Assembly (NCBI GenBank): GCA_003140115.1
Contig: PLIQ01000369.1
Coordinates: 6,272 to 16,253, forward strand
Reading direction: 5' to 3'
Length of the DNA stretch: 9,982 bases
Source: Actinomycetota bacterium
GTDB taxonomy: Bacteria; Actinomycetota; Actinomycetes; Streptosporangiales; Streptosporangiaceae
A program made the position numbers and the translations under genes. This document shows, in pieces, positions 5,220 to 9,982 of this stretch. The stretch's first letter is position 1. The number at the start of each line of letters is the position of its first letter. Under the pieces are notes generated by a model. It was not told the DNA's origin. It did no database searches and saw only the letters and a list, made by a program, of their open reading frames with translations.

Positions 5220-5474
5220 TCAGAGGAACTGCCCCGGCGAGCTTTCCGTATCGCCGTTCCACACCACCGCCATGACGTCGCTCGGATCGATCACGGCCCA
5301 TCCGCTCTCGCGCTCAAGGCGGACCAGGCCGTCCGGACGGATCTCGACGCCGGTCAGTTTCTTATTGTCAGCCGTGGCGAATCCGATCGGGCCGGTCCTG
5401 CTGACCACCATGAAAATCGAGCCACGCTTACCGATGAGAGGGCTGAGCAGGTCGCGGATCGTCTCGCCCGTCAT
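5220..5474 (-). CDS. Small protein coupled to the lyase homologue, function unknown
   Basis: The product has 84 residues. Its ATG at 5474 overlaps the TGA stop of the lyase gene as ATGA, and GGAGGTGG lies just upstream, so it is translated with the lyase and well expressed. The sequence alternates hydrophobic and polar residues in a way that suggests a small beta-barrel: KRGSIFMVVSRTGPIGFATA, VEIRPDGLVRLERESGWAVI and SDVMAVVW. The rhythm resembles Sm- or SH3-like folds, but this is a guess from pattern only. There is no metal-binding motif, signal peptide or membrane helix. I do not recognise the family. Its fixed place as third gene of the operon suggests an accessory subunit or small binding protein for the lyase or cyclodeaminase homologue. 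Confidence 0.8.
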   Translation of the reverse strand: MTGETIRDLLSPLIGKRGSIFMVVSRTGPIGFATADNKKLTGVEIRPDGLVRLERESGWAVIDPSDVMAVVWNGDTESSPGQFL

Positions 5475-6979
5475 GGATTACCACCTCCGGGTATCGCTAG
5501 GGAAAGCATGTCACGCCGGGGCCAGGGCGCCTCGATGAGGTGCTGCAGGTCCTCGCCGAACGGCCGGTCGTCATCGATCGGGGCGACGATGCCCGCCAGC
5601 CAGTCCAGCAGCGTCCGGACCGGGTCGGTCGGCGGGCGTCCGGAAATCCCGGACAGCGCCGCCGCCTGGTAGCCGGCCAGTAGCTCGCAGGCCGTGACCG
5701 CGCGGGCGTGGCGCAGCGCGGCGGCCAGCTTGTCGACGGCTTCCCAGGCGAACGACTGCACGTCCTCCTGGCCGCCGGAGGTCTCGATCAGGCCGACCGG
5801 GGTCGCGGTGGCCAGGCGCCGCATGGCGTGGACCTCCCCGGCGGCCCGCTTGTGGACCGGGGTCAGGCCGGCCTGCGGGCCGGGCTCCCGGGCCAGCTGC
5901 GCGGGCAGTCCGGTGACCGCGGGATCCAGCATCCGGTGGACCCGGGCCGCCGCCACCTCGGCCGCATGGCAGAACGCCGCGGTGAGCTGGTCGCAGTGCG
6001 CGGCCAGGTCGATGCCGTGGAACCCGGCGGTCCCGGTGAACTGCCCGTCCAGGAACGCGGGGGAGTCGGTGACCCCGGTCAGGGCGCGCCGCACCGCCGC
6101 CTCCAGCAGGTCGGCCGCCCGAACGACCTGGGTGAGCACCGGGCCGGCCACCCGGAACGACACCGGCGCCTGCAACGACCGTGGCGACGGGTCGTCGCCG
6201 ATAGCCGCGCGGAGCCGGCCGAGGACCGTAGCGAGGAGGTCGTCACCGCGGGCGCAGGCCGCGCGGTAGGGATCGCGCGACGCGCGGACCGCGATGATGG
6301 ACAGCGCCGCAGCCCCTTCCATGAGGGAGGTGAGCGCGGCCGCCTCGCCGAGCCGGAGCGCGGACAGGCCGGTCGCTCCGGGCACGCCCTGGATCAGCGC
6401 GATGCCCTCCTTCGGGCCCAGCGTGAACTCGCCGAGCCCGGCCTCGCGCAGCGCCTGACTTGCGGGGACCGGGGTTCCGTCTGGGCCGAGGACCTGACCG
6501 ATGCCGGCCAGGGGTCCGAACGCGTGGGCCAGTTGCATGATCTCGCCCGCCGACCCGGCGCCGGTGCGGGGCACGGCTGGCACGAGGCCGCGATTCAGGA
6601 ACTCGGCCAGTCGCTGGCACAGCTCGCCCGACACTGCGGCGTCGCCGGACAAGAACGTCAGCAGCCGGACCGCGAGGACCGCCCGGGCCTCGGGCGCCGT
6701 CAGCCACGGCGGACCGCCCGTCGCCCGGGCCAGCAGCAGGTTGCGTTGGTGCGAACGCTGCTGCTGGTCGGTCAGGCGCACCGAGGACAGCGCGCCCATT
6801 CCGGTGTTCACGCCGTACACCAGCCGCCCGTCGGCCAGCGCCCGGGTGGCCTGGGCGCGCTGGCGCCGCACCGTGGCCAGCAGCTCCGGCCCGATCCGGA
6901 CGCCCTGCCCGTCGGCCACCGCCCGGATCAGCCCGAGGTCCGGCTGACCTGCCTCGGTGATCTCACCGGCGAGTGTCAC
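5471..6979 (-). CDS. Histidine/aromatic ammonia-lyase homologue lacking the MIO triad
   Basis: The product has 502 residues, the length and order of bacterial HutH. Visible family motifs are YGVNTGMG (55-62), LAHAFGPLAGIGQV (150-163), KEGIALIQG (190-198), GPVLTQVVRAADLLEAAVRR (279-298), GFHGID (319-324), CDQLTAAF and SGGQEDVQSF (401-410). The family forms the electrophile MIO from Ala-Ser-Gly; here the aligned stretch is GSAGE with S143-A144-G145, so the dehydrated Ser is absent. Against Pseudomonas HutH, Tyr53 is kept (Y55) and Glu414 is kept (E405), but His83 is Arg85, Asn195 is Gln197, and the YSLRCQPQ stretch around Tyr280/Arg283 is replaced. Ordinary histidine deamination is therefore unlikely. 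The GTG start at 6979 overlaps the preceding TGA as GTGA. It may be a MIO-free enzyme or binding protein in an amine pathway. The fold is sure; the reaction is unknown. Confidence 0.9.
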   Translation of the reverse strand: MTLAGEITEAGQPDLGLIRAVADGQGVRIGPELLATVRRQRAQATRALADGRLVYGVNTGMGALSSVRLTDQQQRSHQRNLLLARATGGPPWLTAPEARAVLAVRLLTFLSGDAAVSGELCQRLAEFLNRGLVPAVPRTGAGSAGEIMQLAHAFGPLAGIGQVLGPDGTPVPASQALREAGLGEFTLGPKEGIALIQGVPGATGLSALRLGEAAALTSLMEGAAALSIIAVRASRDPYRAACARGDDLLATVLGRLRAAIGDDPSPRSLQAPVSFRVAGPVLTQVVRAADLLEAAVRRALTGVTDSPAFLDGQFTGTAGFHGIDLAAHCDQLTAAFCHAAEVAAARVHRMLDPAVTGLPAQLAREPGPQAGLTPVHKRAAGEVHAMRRLATATPVGLIETSGGQEDVQSFAWEAVDKLAAALRHARAVTACELLAGYQAAALSGISGRPPTDPVRTLLDWLAGIVAPIDDDRPFGEDLQHLIEAPWPRRDMLSLAIPGGGNP

Positions 6980-7998
6980 GCGCGGTAGCGGAGCATCGTG
7001 CCGGCGTCCAGCTGCTCGGCCCGGCGCAAGATAGCCAGGCCCACCGCGATGTCGAGGATGGCCAGGCCGCGGTGCCAGAACAAGATCCGCTCGTCGTCGC
7101 GTTCCCGGCCGGGCCGCGCGCCGGTCACGATCTGGCCCAGCTCGGCGTGCAGCGACGCGGCTGACAGCCGGCCGGTGTCCACGTGACGGCGCAGCGCGCC
7201 GAACCGTCCCGACTGCGCCTCCCGCCAGTCGTCTACCACCACCTTGTCCATCACGTCGAGCAGATCGAGCTCTACGGCGCTGATCGTGCCGTAGGGGACG
7301 ACGAAGGCGCCGGGCTTGACCCAGGCGGTGCGCAGCAGCGGCTCGGGATTGGTCAGCCTGGACGCCTCGACCAGGATGTCGGCGCCCTCGAAGACCTCCT
7401 CGGCGGAGGCGGTCACCCGGACGGGGGTGTCGGTGACCGCGGCCAGCTGGTGCGCGAAGGCCTCCCGGGACTCAGCCCGCCGGCTGGTGATCCGGATCTC
7501 GTCGAAGTCGAACAGCTCGTCCAGCAGCACCACGTTCCAGAACGCGGTACCGCGGGCGCCGACGTGGCCGAGTATCCGGGCGTCTGGCCGGGCCAGGTAG
7601 CGCGCCCCCACCGCGGTCATGGCGCCGGTCCGGCACGCGGTGATCAAGGTGGCATCCATGATCGACAGCGGCACGCCCGTCCGCGGGTCGTACAGCGTCA
7701 GCAGCCCGAGCTCGCTGGGCAGTCCGGCGGCGTAGTTGGCCACGAAGTCGCCCACCACCTTGATGCCGCTCACCCCGGGCACCGACAGGTGACCGCGGAG
7801 CACGTTGAAGTGACCGGCGCCGTCGTTGTCCGGGACCAGGTGCACCCTTGGCTCCACCACCACGCGCCCGTCACCGTGCGCACGTACCGCCTCTTGCACC
7901 GCGGCCAGGATGTCGGCGTTCGACAGGCGCAGGGCGTCGATGTCAGGTCCGGACAAGAAGCGGAGCCACAGTCCCCCAGCACTCTGATTAACCGTCAC
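6976..7998 (-). CDS. Ornithine cyclodeaminase/mu-crystallin family protein
   Basis: The product has 340 residues. Family features are GIKVVGDF (K80), ITACRTGAMTAVGARYLA (R123), a Rossmann region and VVVDDWREA (252-260). K80 and R123 keep exactly the 43-residue spacing of the substrate-binding Lys69 and Arg112 of Pseudomonas ornithine cyclodeaminase. The nucleotide motif is unusual: GARGTA (147-152) in place of GxGxxA. The stretch aligned to the catalytic Asp motif (GADxPGKxEL) is VPYGTISAVELD, with Gly near 237, so the Asp is missing. Mu-crystallin, a ketimine reductase, also lacks it. A reductase or dehydrogenase acting on an imine or amino acid is therefore more likely than cyclodeamination. 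The GTG at 7998 has no ribosome binding site, but TAAGTT lies 6 bases upstream on the minus strand, suggesting a leaderless mRNA. First gene of the leftward operon. Confidence 0.88.
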   Translation of the reverse strand: MTVNQSAGGLWLRFLSGPDIDALRLSNADILAAVQEAVRAHGDGRVVVEPRVHLVPDNDGAGHFNVLRGHLSVPGVSGIKVVGDFVANYAAGLPSELGLLTLYDPRTGVPLSIMDATLITACRTGAMTAVGARYLARPDARILGHVGARGTAFWNVVLLDELFDFDEIRITSRRAESREAFAHQLAAVTDTPVRVTASAEEVFEGADILVEASRLTNPEPLLRTAWVKPGAFVVPYGTISAVELDLLDVMDKVVVDDWREAQSGRFGALRRHVDTGRLSAASLHAELGQIVTGARPGRERDDERILFWHRGLAILDIAVGLAILRRAEQLDAGTMLRYRA

Positions 7999-8064
7999 GT
8001 CAGCAACTTACGCGGCCAGCCGGGTTAGCCTGAAGGTAAGGCAGCCACTGATCCAGGGGGCACC
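7999..8064. promoter_or_regulatory. Divergent promoter region of the two right-hand operons
   Basis: Only 66 bp separate the start codons of the cyclodeaminase and ferredoxin genes, so both operons are probably controlled here. On the minus strand TAAGTT (8010-8005) ends six bases before the GTG, fitting a leaderless start; the -35 is weak. On the plus strand TAGCCT (8026-8031) is a possible -10. CTTAC (8007-8011) and GTAAG (8036-8040) form a widely spaced inverted pair that might bind a regulator. No regulator gene lies next to the cluster. Confidence 0.5.
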
Positions 8065-8283
8065 GTGACCCACGCGACCTTGCGCGTCCACGTCGATCCG
8101 GACAAGTGCCAGGGACACAACCGCTGTTACAGCGTGTCCCCCGACCTGTTCGAACTGGACGACCTGGGCATCTCCAGTGAAGCCGGCGCGGGCCTGGTGC
8201 CCGCTGGCCTGGTCCGCCTGGCCCGCCTGGCGGTGGCCAACTGCCCGGAGCACGCGATCTCGCTGACCGAGGTGGCATCGTGA
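8065..8283 (+). CDS. 3Fe-4S ferredoxin
   Basis: The product has 72 residues. Cluster ligands are C15, C21 and C60 in KCQGHNRC and ANCPEHAI, with His18 where a classic 4Fe-4S protein has a fourth Cys. The CxxHxxC...CP pattern is known in actinomycete ferredoxins that serve P450s. The order VHVDPDKCQGHNRC, then VSPDLFELDD, is standard. The GTG at 8065 follows a GGGGG stretch. Its TGA overlaps the GTG of the P450 gene as GTGA, so the two are coexpressed and it very likely delivers electrons to that P450. A ferredoxin reductase gene is not in the window. Confidence 0.95.
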   Translation: MTHATLRVHVDPDKCQGHNRCYSVSPDLFELDDLGISSEAGAGLVPAGLVRLARLAVANCPEHAISLTEVAS

Positions 8284-9500
8284 GCGACAGTCATCCCCGC
8301 GTCCACGACTTCGCCACCGACTTCGATCACACCGACCAGGCGTGGGTCGCCGATCCCTACCCGATCTGGGACGACCTGCGGCAGCGGTGCCCGGTAGCGC
8401 ACAGCGACCGGTACGGCGGGGCGTGGCTGCCCGTCACCCACGACCTGGTGTCGGAGGTGGCCTACGATACCGAGCACTTCACCTCCCGTTCGGTCGTGGT
8501 CAGCGAGCGCCGGCCGGGTCCGGAGGACCTGCCCGCCCCCATCGGGGTGGCCCCGCCGATCAGCTCGGATCCGCCCTATCACGGCCTGGTGCGGCGGATG
8601 CTGCTGCCCGCCTTCACGCCCAAGCCAATCGCCGCCCTCGAGCCGTTCACCCGGGAACTGTGCCGCGAGCTGCTGGCGGCCACCGACGGCCGGGCCAGCT
8701 TCGACGCGGCCGTCGAGTACGCCCAGCACATCCCGGTGCGGGTCATCGTCAGGTTCCTCGGCTTCCCTCAGGAGGACGCCGACCTGTTCCGCGACTTCAT
8801 CCACCTGATCCTCGAGGAGGTCGACCTGCCCGCCGAGGAGCGGGAGGAGAGGTTCGCCGCCGTCGACGCGTACATGGACGCGCAGATCGAAGACCACCTT
8901 GCCCGGCCCCGAGACGACCTCACCTCGTTCCTCCTCGCCGCCGAGATCGACGGGCACAAGCTGCCGGTGGAGCACGTCCGCGGCACGATGAGCCTGCTGA
9001 TGATCGCCGGGATCGACACCACGTGGTCGGCCATCGGCGCCTCCCTCTGGCACCTGGCCCAGCACCCCGAGGACCGTCGCCGGCTGGCCACCGAGCCGGA
9101 GCTGATGGGCACCGCCCTGGAGGAACTGCTGCGTGCCTACGCGCCGGTCACGATGGCGCGCCTGGTCGCCACGGACTTCGACTTCCACGGCCACCCGTTC
9201 AAGGAGGGCGACTGGCTGCTGCTGCCGTTCCCGGCCGCGAACCGGGATCCGGCCGCCTTCGACCAGCCGGACCTGGTCCAGCTCGACCGGGCCCAGAACC
9301 GCCACGCCGCGTTCGGGCTGGGCCGGCATCGCTGCCTTGGATCCAACCTGGCCCGGATGGAGCTGCGGGTCGCGCTGCAGGAGTGGCTGGCCCGCTACCC
9401 GGACTTTGAGCTGTCCGACCCGGCCGCCGTCACCTGGTCCGCCGGGCAGGTGCGGGGGCCGCGCAGGCTCCCGCTGACGATCCGGGACCAGGGCCGCTGA
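8280..9500 (+). CDS. Cytochrome P450 monooxygenase
   Basis: The product has 406 residues, typical of a soluble bacterial class I P450. Motifs are the I-helix oxygen-activation site AGIDTT (243-248), ExxR as EELLR (E282, R285) and the haem loop FGLGRHRCLG with Cys352 as haem ligand. SSDPPYHGLVRRMLLPAFTP (95-114) matches the usual C-helix region. It hydroxylates or oxidatively rearranges a substrate that cannot be inferred from sequence alone. GAGGTGG precedes the GTG at 8280, within the ferredoxin gene. The P450 and ferredoxin operon diverges from the cyclodeaminase and lyase operon, so a shared pathway is likely. All key residues are intact. Confidence 0.97.
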   Translation: MSDSHPRVHDFATDFDHTDQAWVADPYPIWDDLRQRCPVAHSDRYGGAWLPVTHDLVSEVAYDTEHFTSRSVVVSERRPGPEDLPAPIGVAPPISSDPPYHGLVRRMLLPAFTPKPIAALEPFTRELCRELLAATDGRASFDAAVEYAQHIPVRVIVRFLGFPQEDADLFRDFIHLILEEVDLPAEEREERFAAVDAYMDAQIEDHLARPRDDLTSFLLAAEIDGHKLPVEHVRGTMSLLMIAGIDTTWSAIGASLWHLAQHPEDRRRLATEPELMGTALEELLRAYAPVTMARLVATDFDFHGHPFKEGDWLLLPFPAANRDPAAFDQPDLVQLDRAQNRHAAFGLGRHRCLGSNLARMELRVALQEWLARYPDFELSDPAAVTWSAGQVRGPRRLPLTIRDQGR

Positions 9501-9507
9501 AACCAGG

Positions 9508-9579
9508 GCCGTTCGGAAAGTAAGGACCGCCGTTCGGAAAGTAAGAGCCGTTCGGAAAGTACTGGCCGTTCGGAAAGTA
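9508..9579 (+). repeat. Four exact copies of a 15-bp unit after the P450 gene
   Basis: The unit GCCGTTCGGAAAGTA occurs at 9508-9522, 9529-9543, 9547-9561 and 9565-9579, all identical, with start-to-start distances of 21, 18 and 18 bp. The spacers differ in sequence. The array begins 8 bp past the P450 stop. It is too short and too evenly spaced for CRISPR. It may be a protein-binding array, a terminator region or a simple tandem expansion. Confidence 0.9.
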
Positions 9580-9596
9580 GAGGTCTTTCCTTGGCC
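9564..9596 (+). terminator. Possible hairpin terminator of the P450 operon
   Basis: GGAAAG (9572-9577) pairs with CTTTCC (9585-9590) around a 7-base loop, with GGCC on each side (9564-9567 and 9593-9596). It uses the last copy of the 15-bp unit. No T-run follows. Its right GGCC is shared with a second hairpin (9593-9627), so only one can form at a time. Confidence 0.35.
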
Positions 9597-9619
9597 AGGA
9601 CGGTCAGCAGTGTTACGGT
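9591..9619 (+). promoter_or_regulatory. Possible promoter of the AI-2E family gene
   Basis: TTGGCC (9591-9596) and TACGGT (9614-9619) are separated by 17 bases and lie about 45 bp before the GTG of the next gene. The -10 fits TAnnnT; the -35 matches only partly. The whole element lies within a potential hairpin (9593-9627). Confidence 0.35.
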
Positions 9620-9662
9620 CCTGGGCCCTTGCGGTGGCGCCGCGACCTGGCATGCTGGTCAG

Positions 9663-9982
9663 GTGACCGACCAGCCTCCGTCGCAGGGCCGCCTGGCCCG
9701 GTTGTTCAGGTATGCCGACGCGCGGCGCGTCCCGCTGCGAACCATCGTGGTCACGGTCGCGGTGGTGGCGGTCACCTACCTGGCCGGGCAGCTGATCTAC
9801 CGGCTGCGGACCCTCGCGCTGGTGATCCTCGTGGCGGGGTTCGTCGCGCTGCTGCTCAACCCGCTCGTGGTCCTGCTACAGCGGCGGATCCCGCGCCGGG
9901 GTCTGGCGGTAACGATCGTCACCCTCGTGGCCTTTGTGGTCATCGCCCTCCTCGCTTACCAGTTCGGCAATCCGCTGGTCAA
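9663..9982 (+). CDS. AI-2E family (PerM/YhhT-type) membrane protein, N-terminal part
   Basis: The frame opens with GTG at 9663 and stays open to the window edge, giving about 106 residues. After a soluble basic front (QGRLARLFRYADARRVPLRT) come three membrane helices: about residues 29-43 (IVVTVAVVAVTYLAG), 51-71 (LALVILVAGFVALLLNPLVV) and 85-101 (AVTIVTLVAFVVIALLA). The passage ALLLNPLVVLLQRRIPRRGLAV is characteristic of the AI-2E/UPF0118 transporter family, where the second helix is followed by a basic loop. Members are proposed exporters or ion antiporters with eight or so helices; the substrate is unproved. The start has no clear ribosome binding site and lies in a predicted stem-loop. 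The C-terminal two thirds are missing because the window ends. Confidence 0.85.
   Translation, partial: MTDQPPSQGRLARLFRYADARRVPLRTIVVTVAVVAVTYLAGQLIYRLRTLALVILVAGFVALLLNPLVVLLQRRIPRRGLAVTIVTLVAFVVIALLAYQFGNPLV

Noticed and set aside
4929..5672. Plus-strand frame of 247 residues spanning several minus-strand genes
   Set aside because: It crosses three gene boundaries, has no motif and no ribosome binding site.
5471..6979. Functional histidine utilisation lyase (hutH)
   Set aside because: The MIO triad and several catalytic residues are replaced and no other hut gene is nearby, so the symbol is not given.
5708..6988. Long plus-strand frame of 426 residues opposite the lyase homologue
   Set aside because: Low-complexity Arg/Gly/Gln composition without motifs; the minus-strand frame is a recognisable ammonia-lyase homologue.
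8020..8038. Possible iron box (DtxR/IdeR) between the cyclodeaminase and ferredoxin genes
   Set aside because: The left half GGTTAGCCT fits the consensus, but the right half does not; only about 12 of 19 positions agree, too few to call.
9508..9579. CRISPR-like array
   Set aside because: Units are 15 bp with spacers of 3-6 bp and there are no cas genes; this is not a CRISPR geometry.
8127..9653. Minus-strand frame of 508 residues opposite the P450, including a TFRTA repeat
   Set aside because: The repeat peptide only reflects the 15-bp DNA repeats; the P450 frame with its haem motif is clearly the gene.

Overview
The window is high-GC, densely packed DNA whose codon use, short intergenic gaps, frequent GTG starts and gene families (TetR, short GntR, P450 with a 3Fe-4S ferredoxin, Phd/RelE module) point to an actinomycete. 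The genus cannot be fixed from the sequence. No RNA gene, CRISPR array or transposase was seen, and no stretch over 300 bases lacks a gene.

Left part (1-2312): the 3' end of an unrecognised gene, then a 57-residue charged small protein and a short GntR-type regulator on the minus strand. Next is a VOC/glyoxalase-fold protein divergent from a TetR regulator. A perfect 10+1+10 inverted repeat between these two sits inside a recognisable promoter for the VOC gene, so the pair looks like a self-contained TetR-controlled switch.

Middle part (2313-5219): an acyl-CoA dehydrogenase preceded by a palindromic operator-like site. Its last codons and stop are repeated about 860 bp downstream as a 34-bp direct repeat. 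Between the two copies lies a Phd/YefM-RelE/ParE toxin-antitoxin module on the minus strand, as if a small element had inserted at the 3' end of the dehydrogenase gene. The toxin frame is intact but lacks a normal start codon: the expected GTGA overlap with the antitoxin stop reads GTAA. A ParB-like small protein and a 58-residue membrane protein follow.

Right part (5220-9579), the most interesting region: two divergent operons share a 66-bp promoter region. Leftward are an ornithine cyclodeaminase/mu-crystallin-family protein, a histidine/aromatic ammonia-lyase homologue and an 84-residue protein, joined by 4-bp GTGA and ATGA overlaps. Rightward are a 3Fe-4S ferredoxin and a cytochrome P450, also joined by a GTGA overlap. 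The lyase homologue has S-A-G where the family has the A-S-G triad that makes the MIO electrophile, and several other catalytic positions are changed. The cyclodeaminase homologue lacks the usual catalytic Asp region and has an altered nucleotide-binding motif. Together they look like an uncharacterised small-molecule pathway using imine or amine redox chemistry plus a P450 oxidation; the product is unknown.

End (9508-9982): four exact copies of a 15-bp unit and two overlapping potential hairpins follow the P450 gene, then comes the 5' part of an AI-2E family (PerM/YhhT-type) membrane protein that runs off the window.
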